64,000 nt of DNA from Polyodon spathula. Lineage: Eukaryota; Chordata; Actinopteri; Acipenseriformes; Polyodontidae. Every line of letters begins with the position of its first letter. The stretch's first letter is position 1. The notes below the pieces were generated by a model that made no database searches, was not told the origin of the DNA, and was given only the letters and a program-made list of their open reading frames with translations. The translations under genes and the position numbers were made by a program. Positions 23,251 to 60,111 of the stretch are shown piece after piece. Location: the NCBI RefSeq assembly GCF_017654505.1, contig NC_054553.1, positions 10,338,058 through 10,402,057 of the forward strand, in the 5' to 3' direction.

Positions 23251-25235
23251 ATTGTCTGAAAACCAGAAAGTCACAAGATCACAAAATGGCTACCATATTA
23301 TAAGTTTACTGTTATGGGTACCATTTTGTCAGAAGATTTTCTATAACACTAAAAATGATTAAACTTTAGCTAATAATCCCACACTTGTTATCCATTTTGC
23401 ACCCCCATTAGCTATTGCACATCATTCTAAAAAGTTTTTAAACATGTATTTTATTTTAAAACATGACATCTGGTACTACAATAGGTTAAAGAAAGTTTGC
23501 TTCACCATCCAAGAAATCTGCTCATCCAGTATTGCAGTGTCTTCCAGGTCAAAGCATGTTATTGGCTGAAGGAGGAGCAGCTGATATTGACAGGACAGAA
23601 GTCAATAAAGGGGCAAGGACAGTTTCTCTCAGCAGGTAAAATGACCCAGAAAGTGCAAGACAGCCAGACAGAGACCCCAGTGATAACCATTGACAATTAA
23701 TGCATTCTAGAGAATAAATCATTTTATTTGTAGAATAGCATGCCATACAAAAATGCTTAATATCATTAAAACTGTTCAGCAGTTTTTAAATCATCTTTAT
23801 TTCTTAAATAATGGCTCTGATAACCCCCTGCCTGCAGCCTGGTTCTAACTCTTGTTAACCTCCCCCCTTAATCTATGTACAGACAGGTTTTAATGCCGAC
23901 ACTAAAATAGCAACGTTGGCACATAATAGGTATAACAAAAATTATATTAACCTTTACAGTTTTCTTTTTTCCCCCAGTAACAAGCAATATCATTCAATAA
24001 GATAAATACTGAAATAGAGGATAGCAAATGTAAACCACCATATCATGCCTAAAAAGAATCACATTATATAGTACACACATACATTTCAAGATATTAGGAG
24101 AGAGACTACGTACAAGACTGTAGTTGTTAGCAGACTAAGATAAAAATGTACATAACTGTACCATATCAATATGATATATAAAGGTTTAACTAAGTGTGTA
24201 CAAAAAATTATATACTACTGACTTTGGCGTGATTGAGATGTGTCACCTATAACTTGAAAACAGCTTAATTATGTGTCCATGACTCAATGTAGCCTCAATG
24301 TTGCTATATACAATTATTTAGAAGGTTTATAAAGTAACCTATTTTGTTATATACCATTACCTTAAATACATTTGTTTCTTTTCAAGTGCTCTTCTTCAAA
24401 ATCTAACACATTTGGCTTTTTCTGTGCATTAATAAGACAAAATTTGAATCTCTTCTCTCATATCACTAAAAAAGATATTCACAGTGTCTTTGAAAGCATT
24501 GTTATTTATATAAACACATAACTATTTTCCTTTAAAACACACACAGCAGCACTGACAAGACAAGTACAAATCTACAACCATCATAAAATATGAGTTGTCT
24601 GTTAGTGTCAAAGAGGAAGTCATCCACAAAATGTAATGATTTGTAAATATTATAATAAACAAAGTAAACAAGTATGTCAGTCAGTAGCATACATCCCCCA
24701 CCACAGGTGTAAGCTCAAAATCGGAGCTATCTCTATGACAACGACATAACATAAGAAATGGGTATGGATGAATCATTTAATCATACATGCAAATGTGGTA
24801 AGATCTAGGTTTTATTAGGTATGCAAATGAGGTGTTAGTAACATGATAAATTATATTAGAATAACTGATTTAAAGTATGTGCAATAATGTGTTCTCAACA
24901 GATCTGTAAAAATGGTATATTTATGGTAAATAATGTAAATACATTTGAATAAGTTTCTTTACAATTTACAGTAATATGAATTTTCTAGATACAGTGATCC
25001 CTCTTTTTCACAATTTGATGAATCACAAATGGTTAACTCACTGTTTGGTAATACTGCTGCATCTGCAAAAAAAAAAAAAAATGCACTGAAAGAAGAATTG
25101 TGCAGTCATCTCATTGTAAGAGTACGTGTACAAAATGTAAGCAGCAATCGTTTTTATTTCAGGCCGTGTGGAGAAGCCATTAATGAGGCGAACATAACAT
25201 ATTGTCAAAATGTCGGACTAACCAAGGGAGATTAC
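23251..25235. other. klhl4 3' flank, no gene seen
   Basis: AT-rich. It may include part of the klhl4 3' UTR, whose end I cannot place. The short plus-strand frames (23497-23700, 25029-25325) have no recognisable domain outside the LINE tail. Confidence 0.4.
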
Positions 25236-25556
25236 AAGGTTGCACTGGTGACAGTCTCACCAGAATACTGCATTCAGCTCTGGTCGTCACACAGCTGCTT
25301 TGGCGAGTCCAGCAAAGAGCAATGATACAATTCTGAGGGTTAAAGGTTAGGACTCCTGAAGACAGGTTTAAGGAATTGAACCTATTTAACTTTCAATGGT
25401 TACGGGAAACCTAATCAAAGTCTTTAAAGTCCTGTCAGGAGTCAACAAAGTAAATGCTAGTCACAACCGCAAGCGAAACAGACAGTGGAATCAGAACCAG
25501 TTAAAAACTGACTGCTAGGAATTGGCCTCCTCTTGCGCTTAACTTGTCTTATGTAA
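25236..25556 (+). pseudogene. CR1/L2-like LINE 3' end fragment
   Basis: Reads YCIQLWSSHS (the VQFWSPH block of CR1/L2-type ORF2) and passes through the usual degraded C-terminal region to a tail with gaattggcctcctcttgcgc and cttatgt. Frameshifted throughout. Confidence 0.7.
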
Positions 25557-26302
25557 AAAAAACTCACAGCCACTAACAGTACAGAGACACTGAAAACACA
25601 AACATCAGCTTTACCAGTTATGATTTAAAATATGTTGTTAAAGGAAACAGCACAATAAAAAGAAGTATGTGACATTGGAGAATCAAGGTGTCTAATGAAA
25701 CATATCAACTGCCTTAACCAAAAATTGCCAGTGAGGTTTTTGGCCAGAATTTGTTCATAATTGAAAGTGGCTTATTTGCTCCGACTCCCAAGTCCTAGGT
25801 TTAAACTAATGAGTTTCTCATTAGTTTCATGGTGTTGACACTTGTATTAGCCACATAAAACAGTGTTAAGAGCACACATTTGCAACAGCTAATCAAAGTT
25901 TACTTATAATTCAATCAAGATCAAAAATATGTATTCTGCTTTTCAAAAAATATATAAGTGGGACAATTTGTGATACTTCAGCCTGTCCCCAGTGTTTTGT
26001 CAACTGTTATAAAACATGTTCCTGGTGACAAAGTATAGTCTACATTTTTAAATTAAATAACTGAAAAATATTCAAGTGAACTAAAACAGGTATAATTTGG
26101 TCACGTTCTCTTTGCCCACAATTGTTACATTTTCCGGTTAGCAATGTAATCCACGTTTCATTTTGTCCATATGAATCAAGTAATGGCTCAAATTAGCAGA
26201 AGTCCCCTCATAAAAGATGCTGTTTGTGCTTGGTTACAGAAAAGATGACTTTAGGTTTTCTTGTCGCACAAAGGACCTTTTGTTTCAAAGAAGGATTTGT
26301 CT

Positions 26303-49319
<23,017 letters not shown>

Positions 49320-51775
49320 CTGCAGAAATTTTTAAAAAAAAGAGCGGTCATTAAAACAGAAATTCAAGTTAAGCTTAGAAAAACACAGGGCATTTTAAGG
49401 ACATGGTATTAAAATAGAAAGTTTATCTCATAACGCCAATATTGAGCTAAATTATTCTAACGTATACCATTTAACTCATACATTGTGCTAACCTGTTTTG
49501 TTTTTTAATACAATATTTTTTTTAACTGTTCATGTATATTACATTTTAGTCATAAAAACAGATTTTGAAAAATAAATAAATAAATAAATAAATTAAAATA
49601 ACCGACCAGGTAAACTGAATGGGGCCAAATTCAAATGTACTATTTTTATAATTGGCATAATGATGTTCCGCAATGCTATCTCTTGAATCAGCTCTACCAG
49701 ATGAAAGCCTACTCATCTGATGAGTTTAAAACCAGTGCTGGCCATGGCTGAAGGTTCTAATGAAGGGATATTTTTTAGATGTGCGAGTGTTACTGTCCAC
49801 CCTCCCCTTCTTTTACCTATAATGCTTCTCAGCAATTAAAGCTAACTTAATTGGATAATTTGTGGCATTTGGAATCACATATGCACCTTTCAGAACAGGA
49901 GAGATAGCTGCTTGACATCAGAGACCTCACTTTTTTTTTTAAGACCAACATTCAGGAAAGTGCTGTTGCAATAAAAAATAAAATAGCATGACATTTCAAT
50001 AAGCCTCGGTTACATTTTAGCAAGCTATGTCATCTCCAATTAAAACTGATTTCTCAGAAGACAGACATTCACTTTCAGTTGGAATTTGGCATTTAAGAGC
50101 CGACAGTATTGCAGAATGCTAATGCTGAGCCTCGCTCCCAGCAGATTAGTAGATTACACATTTGCATGGCATTGCAATGAATTAAATAAGCCTTTAGACT
50201 GGTGGCAATTCATGCCAAGTGTTTCACTCCATGAAAACGTCCTTCATGGAGAAAATCTGCTTGCAACTTTTATATTGGTTGTCACATCATACTGTATGGA
50301 AAGCTGTAAAACTGCATATGTTTGTACAAGCTGAAAATTTAGGAAAGATTAACAAATTAATCTTAGTAAACTAGAGTAAAACATTTAGTTATCACTCCTG
50401 ACAGTATATGGTAAAATATACAAAAAGGTATAACTACAGTGTACAAAAATGTATGTTCCGGTGAACTTTTAAAAGGCACCCTTCCATGCAATAGACCATG
50501 ATGTATTACCTGTAAATACATTTACACCCAAACAAAGATCAAAGGCACTAAATCATCACTCAACATCAATGAACCTTTCACACGCACCTCTAAAGGAATT
50601 GTATATTGTATATCATCTACAAAAAATGCAACAACCTGTGTCAAACATGTTCTGTTAGTGTCTAAAATAATAAAATGCTTATTTGTGCATGTTATAAACA
50701 TTCATAGATAGACACATTTGGAACAGTTAATAGCCTTCTCATTTTCAGTGTGAGCTTATATTACCGATGTGTGGAAACTACATGTGTATAATGGACATGG
50801 CTTCATTTACTGTAGCCTTCTAACCTCGATGGCATCATTTTAATTTATTATAAACCTCGTACTTCATAATTTCTACAACAAATTATTTATTTGTGCATAT
50901 GGCTCTGATTATCAGCATCCCAGCAGAATGAAAAGACCTTCAGGTCTACAGTAGAATTGGGTTAAGGTATCTATACATTATTAAAAACAGAAACACATGA
51001 ATAACAATCCATACATAAACTACTAGACCTAGAACTACTACACAATTACAATTAATTGTATTGATCAACATGAATCTGCCATGTATGTACTGTACTGCAC
51101 TAAGGGGTTGATTTGATCAACCTTTATTCCACTGGGATAGGTAAAAGCTGGATTTTTACAGAACCAGGAAATCCACTGTGATTGCAACAACCACCTTTAG
51201 TGGTTATCTGGAAATAACCAGGGACAGGAGTTTAATGTAATCAAGGATGGTTCTACTGTGCTGTAAAATGCTCTAAAAATTTGGATGTGACTTATCTTGG
51301 CAAGCTATAGCTGATTATTAAAATACAGGAATGTGCTATTTTTCTGTTATATTTTCGATTACCGCTATTTAATCAAACTTAAAAAATGTAAGAGGATTTC
51401 CATTTTAAACACACCACAAAGTATGTGAAAAATACTCCCTAAGTTCTACATTTAAAACACATACACATACATTTAAAAATCATACCTTTTACATATATAC
51501 CATACATATTTTGTAAGTGTGCCTGAATGTTGTAATTGAAACAGGCATTGTGTATAACTAAGGCCACTGCATTTCTAACGGAGTTTCAGGGAATAAATTA
51601 GCATTGTAGCCACAGCTTAGCACAGATGGATGCAGGATACTCAGGGTCAACATATTTTATTCATAAGCCCCAGGCATGCAGTTTTAATCGTGCAGTAACT
51701 CAACAGTGATTTTGAAAGCTAATACCGGAAATATATAAACGCTGCAAGGGTTCTAACACAGAACTGATACACACA
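49320..51775 (-). other. klhl4: presumed klhl4 intron upstream of exon A
   Basis: No exon found. At 50471-50515 the block aatagaccatgatgtattac echoes the Penelope-like 3' region at 52995, so a related fragment may lie here. Confidence 0.5.
49569..49595. repeat. (AAAT)n short tandem repeat
   Basis: About six AAAT units. Confidence 0.9.
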
Positions 51776-51777
51776 CA

Positions 51778-51844
<67 letters not shown>
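51776..51844. repeat. (CA)n microsatellite
   Basis: About 65 bp, nearly pure CA, ending one base before a perfect hairpin. Confidence 0.97.
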
Positions 51845-51847
<3 letters not shown>

Positions 51848-51895
51848 GTGATTAGAAAGTAAGTTTACCACATAAACTTACTTTCTAATCACCCT
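51845..51895. repeat. perfect 23-bp inverted repeat with 5-base loop
   Basis: The arms 51845-51867 and 51873-51895 (agggtgattagaaagtaag... and its exact complement) surround ccaca. There is no mismatch. It could be two fused transposon ends or a small foldback element. Confidence 0.95.
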
Positions 51896-52019
51896 ATATA
51901 TTTAAAAATTAATAGTATACATTGCACGAGAACCAAAGTCTGACCAGCAGCAAATAAATATACTGAAGAACTTGACAGTTGAACTCCAACACTAATGGCC
52001 ATCCAAGGAACATCATGAG

Positions 52020-52940
52020 TTCTGCGTGCAAAAATCCTAACAAAACAAACTCACCTTCACAGAAACTGATCCTAATACCTCATCTACTCCCCTAACTAGT
52101 TCCATGCATCCCGATATTTTTCATCAATACAAACAAACTAAATCAACCTGGACACCCCCTTCAGGTGAATTTCAAACACTAGATTTTTTCATCACAAATG
52201 TGAAAGAGAAATTCAACAAATAGATTTTAACCAACCTATGAAACAGCTTAACTTATCTAAAGAGGAACACATTGCACTGTGGATCATACAAAACCGAGAT
52301 GACATTGTAATAAAACCTGCTGACAAAGGAGGAGCAGTAGTTGTCTGGAACAAAGACCTCTATACAAAAGAAGCCTAACAACAACTTTCTGACACTAATT
52401 TCTACATTAAGAACTGCAAAGATCTCACTCACTGTTTACAGGCCACTGTCATTTCCACTAATAATAATGCTATCTCAAACAATATGTTACCCACCTCTTC
52501 ACATAATCTAATAGTGGAAAACCCCTGTTGCAGTCCTTTTTACTTACTTCCAAAAATCCACAAACCAAACAATCCAGGCCACCCCATTGTATCAGCCTGT
52601 TCCTGTCCAACAGAACTGATCTCCAAATGTCTTAATAAAATCTTCAAACTCCTTGTTGAATCCCTGCCTTCTTATGTTAAAGACTCTACACATTTTCTAA
52701 AACAGTTGGATAATTTCAAAGAACAGCACCCTTCTGATAATATTATTATTTTTACAATGGACATTAAAAGCCTGTACACTGTTATACCAAATAATGAAGG
52801 AACAATTGTAATAAAACACTTTCTTGAGGAACGGATAGTGAAAGAACTGATATCCTTCTGAGAATGACTGAACTTGTGCTCACATTGAATTGTTTTTTCT
52901 TCGATAGTTATGTTTACACTCAAGTAATGGGTGTTAGCAT
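52020..52940 (+). pseudogene. Penelope-like element reverse transcriptase fragment
   Basis: The plus strand reads [20 protein letters not shown], then a TAA after YTKEA, then NPCCSPFYLLPKIHKP, NPGHPIVSACSCPTELISK, FKLLVESLPSYVKDSTHFLK, FTMDIKSLYTVIPNNEG and, after a TGA, MTELVLTLNCFFFD and YTQVMG. The YLLPKIHKP..PGRPIVS motif and the MDIKSLYTNIP motif are hallmarks of Penelope-like RTs. The copy stops before the catalytic Asp pair and has no GIY-YIG domain. Confidence 0.9.
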
Positions 52941-53107
52941 GTGATCTAAAATGGGACCATCATATGCTTGCCTTTGAAAGGCATATATCCATGTAATAGA
53001 CCATGATGTAATACTTGTATATACTTTCATTCTGAAACAGAGATTAGATTAAATTATAATTCTTGAACAGCAACAAGTTTACTGCACTGTGTTTACTTTT
53101 CTTTTTA

Positions 53108-53145
53108 AACAGCTGAAGAAGGGCTTTTGCCCGAAACATCCAGAA
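53108..53145 (+). ncRNA. candidate hammerhead ribozyme core in the Penelope-like 3' region
   Basis: CTGAAGA (53113-53119), a GGGC-TTTT-GCCC stem-loop (53121-53132) and GAAAC directly after match the hammerhead core CUGANGA-stem II-GAAA. Penelope-like elements are known to carry minimal hammerheads in their terminal repeats. I could not identify stems I and III, so activity is unproven and the flanks may be decayed. Confidence 0.5.
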
Positions 53146-53234
53146 TTTTTTTTTAATCTTTTAAAGTTTTTGTGTACATTTTTTTTAAAAGCTTTTCTTT
53201 CATATGCCTTCAATTTTGTACACTGCAGTTTATA

Positions 53235-53306
<72 letters not shown>
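53235..53306. repeat. (TG)n(TA)n microsatellite
   Basis: A short TG run followed by about 60 bp of TA. Confidence 0.97.
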
Positions 53307-53310
<4 letters not shown>

Positions 53311-53823
53311 GGGTGAAGGCTATATTTGCATCCTGATCCATTCTAAAAATAAAAAAAGGCATAATACCTCAGTAGTGACATCAAAATGTGATAATTCCTC
53401 TAGAGGAAAATATAATTGAACTTTAGCCTATTCTAGACCATCACTTTCAATTCAAACACAAAATGTCTCATTTTATTCACTCGGATTGATACCCACAGTA
53501 GAGAAATGTTCATTAGTGATCAATAAAATGAGAATATGTTAAAAAAAATAAAAATAAAAAAAAAACAGAAAAAAACAACTTGTAAAGCTGGTAAATTTGT
53601 ATCTCAGAGAACCTGGAGAAACGGATGACAACATAGAACCTCTGTTCAGCACTGAAACACTACGTTTAAAAGAAATAAAATAACTACTGCTGAACCTCGT
53701 CTTCTTTAATATTACCATCAGAAGGGTATCCATGTAGTATAAAAAATAATAAATGGGCCTCTTCGGTGAGTTACAGGAAAACAATTCCATCTCAGGTTTC
53801 TGTGACAGTTTATAAATGACTTG

Positions 53824-53828
<5 letters not shown>

Positions 53829-53880
<52 letters not shown>
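53829..53880. repeat. (AC)n microsatellite
   Basis: A pure AC run after a short TATA stretch. Confidence 0.97.
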
Positions 53881-53882
<2 letters not shown>

Positions 53883-55755
53883 AGGAGGTGTGCTGCTTAG
53901 GATACTACAGCATAGTAAGTCAAGAAGCACATTTTATTTTACCCGGTTAAAATAAATATACCACACATTTCCATAAAGATAGCTTATTTTAAATGTAATT
54001 GTTACAAAACAATGTGTTGCATGTGTGTGTGTGCTTATTGGGATTGCATTATCATGAATGTGAAAGGTAGATATTAACCGATTTAGTACTCTGTCAAGTG
54101 CTGAAGCAAGTCAATTTGCTGGCAAGACAATAGCAATTTATAAATATCAATTTAGATCATTTAAATGTATGTGTGGCAGAGGCTGGGTGTGTTAACTAGT
54201 CAGGCTCGTCTGCATTTGTGGTTAAAGAGCTTTTAAAATCAGACAACACTGCCTGTTAGAAACATTGTGTTAGGCAGTTAAACCTAGATATAGAAGGAGA
54301 ACCCTTCCAACTAATTAATTAATATAAGCAACTCAGTCCCATACATCACAAAATGACTTCAAGTCATTCTGTGCATGGTTTCATAATTTGTGCTTGTGCT
54401 GAACTACTCCAAATGAATACTTAACCAGAACATCACTGTACAGATATTGCAGCCAAGCCTATATGGAACAACCCAAACATGAATTTGTATTCAGAGGTAT
54501 AACAAGTCTTCAACAAACTATGCATAAACAGCATGTAATGTATTCCTTGGCATACAAATCTATTCAACACTGATCATAGTAGGACAGTGTGCCAGGTGGA
54601 CAGACCAGCTGAATGGAATCACAAGCAGCAAAATTACAACCAGTTGCAAAAGATGCAATGATCTGTTAGTTTGTTATAACATTATAATATCATTCCAATG
54701 AGAAAGTGGAAATGACTACTGTGACAGACCTATTTCAACTCCCTTACAGTTAAATGTGTGTCACTTCAAGTTTCCACAAACAGAGGATTTCTCAATTCTG
54801 AACCCTAAATAGAGACACTCAACAAACTCAAAGAGAAGAAGTCACTGAAGTCACTGTCTCGCATGATTAAACTCAGCTATATCCTGCTAACGCTATTGGG
54901 GCATACACTGCATATTCAAGTATATGAGATTACAAAGAAATGGTAAAACCATTTTGATGTGCCAGTGGATAGGATACATTGTAGCTATGGAGAAATTAAA
55001 ATGAATAGCGGTTAAACTCCCTTCTTGCTTCTCCTGGAACGTGGGCCTGCAGAACAGGGTTGAGCGCATTTATTTTTTCAAAATCCTATTCCATAAGTTC
55101 TGTATGCCTTGGGGCTTCAGTTTGTTACCTGCAGTAGGTAAGCACTACAGGGATCCCAAGTGGAGCACTCGAGGTCACAAGTCTCCAGGGTCATGAACTG
55201 AAAGGGCAAGCACAGAATCAGGACTTTATTTTTTAATTCGATTTTTAGTCCTACGATTGGTAATTTAATTTTTTAAGACCTGTTGGGCAGTTTTGATTGA
55301 AAATCTGTTCTACATTCTACCTGTACTTGCTGATAAAACACAGAATGGTTTAAATTTCACCAGCTAATGTAGACTACACCTTTTTTTATATACAAACATG
55401 ACTGCTGTTGCTGTAACATACAGTATATACTATGTGCAAATAAGCACCTCCACTATACTTACATTTCAGCTAAATGCAAGTCAAATGAACTTTTTTACTT
55501 ACATCGGTAACACCAAAATAAATTGTGCTAAGAGGTGTTATTAGAAGACAGTGACAATTATTAAGGGTCTAGAATAATTGTCAACAGTTTCTAATTTATA
55601 TACAATTAAAGTAAATAATACTTTAGATACAGTAAATGTATTTCAGTTTGCTAGAACTGTCAATTTTTATTTTGACATTCTTATGCAATACAAATGCATA
55701 TGTCTAAGTTGATATTGTTAAAAGTAACAGTTGTCTACAGTTTACTGTAAGCCAA
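53881..55755. other. no gene seen
   Basis: AT-rich presumed intron or upstream DNA, no element recognised. Confidence 0.5.
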
Positions 55756-55756
55756 T

Positions 55757-55797
55757 AATAATAATAATAATAATAATAATTATTATTATTATTATTA

Positions 55798-55830
<33 letters not shown>

Positions 55831-55832
55831 TA
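55757..55832. repeat. self-complementary (ATA)n/(TTA)n microsatellite
   Basis: An (ATA)n run switches directly into a (TTA)n run, so the two halves are complementary and can form a hairpin. Confidence 0.95.
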
Positions 55833-56679
55833 TAGACCTTATTTCAGGATTTTGTATCTTCCTGAAAAGTTAATAGTCTCCTTGATGTAATACCCATGTG
55901 AATGGAGTGTGACCTCTAATAGCATTAGATGAGGTTATTAGCACTTTGATCTGTTTGTATAGATCAGCCTAAGTAACTAGAATTCAATTAGCCGCCAGGC
56001 AGTACAAAGTTACACTTGAGAATGCAGTTCTTTCACTGTCCTCTGTAAATAACACAAGGGCGTTTGTAATCGATGCTCATTTACACTGCTGCAGTGAGAG
56101 GATTTTGAATATGCTGAATATGATAATTGTGGACAATATTTAAAAATAATGTGCACTCCAGTAAATGCATCACAGTCATATGAATTGACTGGTTTTAACA
56201 CAAAGACATGTTCATAGTCACTTTTTATTCATTGGCAATTTCTTGAGTTTGTCAATGTACTGTACAACAGTTCTCTCTCTTATAAAAAATACTGTACTGT
56301 ACATACCTATATGGTTATCTTACTGGCAGAGAATTCCCTTTACTGTTATAAACAGGGTTCTCGAATTTGATGTAACATTTAGTGCTTATTGATTCATATA
56401 GCTTAGAGGGCATTACTACTATTGAATGCAGTCAGTGTATTCTGCCAACCTTTTGTTTTGGTGCAGCAGTAGCATGATTGGATTTCTCTGAGTAAGTCAG
56501 TTGTAAACAGTAATGGATGGTGATAAATCAGATGAGATTACCAGTAGCATTATGATGTAATTGCTGTGCATTCTATTTTTGTGATCACTCAATATAAGAG
56601 GTCCAGAGTTGTTCAGTTATCATAATGTTAGAGGGGTTAAAGTCTCAGTGGTTGCAAATCAGATGAGAATCTTGGTGGC

Positions 56680-56680
<1 letters not shown>

Positions 56681-56755
<75 letters not shown>

Positions 56756-56756
56756 T
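56681..56756. repeat. (TA)n microsatellite
   Basis: A long TA run with a single interruption near 56733. Confidence 0.97.
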
Positions 56757-57297
56757 AAAGTGATGTTTTCGACGATCGACGATGTATTCGACCCCAATTT
56801 CAGGTCTGCGTGCTGCCTATTTATAACCTCTGTGTTTGCTAAGGCAAGCTAAACCAGTTGTTACTCCCTATATATGGTACCCCAACAAATATTTTAATTA
56901 GTCATGTGGCACATAGGCCTAGGTTTTTTGATAATCTCTGTTTGAAAATCCCCAAGCAAAGAAGTTGTGGAACTGACTGACCAAAAAACAAGGCTAGCAC
57001 TGAAACAAATGGTTTTCTGACTTAGAAAAGTAGTATCTAGTGTAGCAGTTCATGCAGAAGTCTCCTTACTTAGTGTCACATTGAGGGTACTGTACATATA
57101 GGGTTGCCATCATCTCAAGAAGAAAACACTTAGATTATTTTTATAAGGCAAAAGGCTGCATGTTGCAGTCAGGGGACTACTATACTTGTACAGTGCATAC
57201 TTTATAACATTTCAAAAGTTCTGGTTAAGTAATGTCAAGCAGTTTTTGAAATGTGAGTGCTATAGTAGTTGGCAGTTTTTAATTTCAAAGGTATCAG

Positions 57298-57343
<46 letters not shown>

Positions 57344-57380
57344 TATAATATATAGATATATATATATCATATATATATGC
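57298..57380. repeat. interrupted (TA)n microsatellite
   Basis: TA run broken by a few ata and gat interruptions. Confidence 0.95.
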
Positions 57381-60110
57381 AATTCTCATAAAACTAGACA
57401 TATGGAATTAGGTGTTGGGGTGCTTGTGTTGTTATTTTTTACTTATTAAACACATAAAGGAAAATAGTATTGTAAAAAATGTAAATTGATTTTAAATTTA
57501 AATGTACTGAATAGCTGAAATCATTCATTTGGGGGACAGTAGTAAAAGATTAATACATAACAAATGCCTTAATTAATAATTAGGAAACAATCTGTGTAAT
57601 TTTGTAATTATATTTTGTTTGCCTTATGGGCAAAATAATTGAGCATCCATATTATCTACAGTCGTCTATCTTCACTGCAGGAAATCGCAGGCACATTTCC
57701 CATTCCATATTAAATGTATGACATGAACAGAGATAAAAGCAGGCACATTATGTTGATCCATGCTAATACCTATTTACGCCATAATGTCATATAGCAACCA
57801 CAGACATGCTTCTGCAGTTTACAAATCATAAGGGTCAATTTGTTCAGCCAGACTGAAAGAGTACAGATACCTCTCATTTAAATTACTAGGGGCTATTTTT
57901 AAGTCAATTCACGGAGAGGTAAAATGCATCTAATGGTATAAACTAAGAATTAACTGCTCAGAACAATAATGTTTATTTTGTAGTTGTATTTATTTATTTA
58001 TTTTAAAACATTAAATTATTGCAGTTCTTTAACATCTCCTCAGAAAAAAATACTCATAAACAGCATACCAGGACACTGATTGAGGTCTAGTCCAGATGGT
58101 TACGTGCCCCTTCTGAGATATCCACATGCAGATAATGGGTTCTGCTTGGGTTGAATGATATAAAATGCTGCTAAAAGATCCAATTGATAAACTGGGAATT
58201 ACAAACCTTTTCAGAATCTGCTTTGTTTCTTTTACAGTATTAACAATTAGATGGTGGAATGACTACACGATAATTACTTTACCCATGAATAGTTTTAATT
58301 AGTCATGACATTTTTAATATTCAGTGACTGACATGGAGTTCTCTAAGTAATTCACTGCTAAACCCCCCTGTAGTTCTCCTGCACACTAAACACTGCCTTA
58401 GATGTTTTCACAGAAGTAAAGCCTGGATTTCTTTGGCTTATATTTAAAATGAAATCACAGGAATATTTTTTTTTTTCCCCAAATCTTTTTGAATCAGGCC
58501 CCAAAATGAAATTAAACACATGTCAGTGGCTAAATGCACTTAGGTGATTAAGGTGAAACTAATTTTACTATATGATGTATTGTGCCCCATCCTGTGTCCT
58601 TGAATATGCATGTTGCATTGGTCTTCAAAGAGCAAGCCATGTGGCTATGAATCTTGGTGTGCCAAGGAAGTGATTAAAAAGAGAAGCAAGACTTTGGAAA
58701 ATTGGAAAGCTCATAAAAAGAATGGCTCACATTCAGGAACCTAGTTGCTAATAGGTTCCAACATTCAATACTTAACAAATATTCAATACTTATAAAAATT
58801 GTTTAAAATGACCTTCACAATACTCACATTGGAATATTAAACAACCCTAGTCAGATATCTACAACAGCACCTAGTTTAAGTAACAGACATTGCTACAGTC
58901 TACCTGCACTACAAATAACTGTGTGTACTTTCAAAAGAAACACCAGTCAAACTTGTAATATCTATGAAAACCACAGAGCCTCAGTGGTTAAGCTCCAGGC
59001 ATTACTAAATTTATTTGAAACCAACAGATACAGTGCATTTGTATGACGAGCGCACACACACTTGATTAATCGGTACGTGTGGGACAATGTGGGGGAGCAG
59101 GACAACGCTTATTAAATATAAACTGGATAGATTTTTAAGTCAAGCCAACGGTGCTCTTTATCTAGTGAAGAACTCTGTGGAATCATAATGCTGCCTTTAT
59201 GGAACAGAGGCCAAGGTCATGACTGTAACACTGTAAGATAAACACTCCTCTTCTAAATAGAAAGAAAGTGGTTGTGATTAGGGGCTGAAGTTGGAGAGAA
59301 ACACAGACTGTTTTGCAGTATCATTAGGATTGACTGCCCCCTGAAGCATCATAAAGCCCTGGTGATTAGTATGTTAAAAATGTGCCCTTTAAAAATCAAT
59401 GTATTAACTCTGAAAGAATAAATGATTTCTTTCAGACTTACGTATTCATACTTGGATTCAATGGTAAAACGATCAAAGGAATGCTGCAGTGTGCAAATAT
59501 TTATTCCTTTTAATATACTGCAATACCTTATGGTTGGGGCTATAGCATTAGGTAAGGAATGCAGCTGTCATTATACACCCCAAACCTGCTTTGTATGGTT
59601 AACCCCTTGTCAGTCTGCTTCTCCCAGCGCAAGAAGAAAAAATAGGCAGCATTGACAGTGAAAAATGAGGCAGCATTAATAAACTTTAAAAGTCATTGGA
59701 AATAAACGTGTGTTTCTGTCAGCCAAATGCCATGTATGTAAGAAAAAGAACAAAAATACACCGAGTGTATATATCACTTCAGATTGCCAGCTGCACTACA
59801 ACCTACTGTAGAATACTATATTTAAGTTCTGTTTTTGGTAGAGCGTAAGCTTTGAAGTTTCAAACTAACAAAGGTAACTTCCTGAAGGCTATTTTATTTA
59901 GGTTAGCTGAAGAAAAAGTAAGATATAGATGTTCACTTTCTGATACTGTTTGAGAGAGAAAAGTTGAATAAAAAGAAAAAAAATCAAAGATGATACAATA
60001 AACTTGTAGTACTGCTGTGACATTGTCAAATATTGGGTAAACCTTCCAGTTGCCCTTTTGCCAAGTTCTTTAGAAGTACCGTTTGCCATTTTTCAAGATT
60101 TCAAGAGGAC
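57381..60110. other. no gene seen
   Basis: Presumed intronic or upstream DNA; no exon with a klhl4 N-terminus and no recognised element. Confidence 0.5.
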
Positions 60111-60111
60111 T

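Noticed and set aside
25029..25325. 98-residue plus-strand frame downstream of klhl4
   Set aside because: Its C-terminal part is a LINE ORF2 fragment and the first part has no domain; not a host gene.
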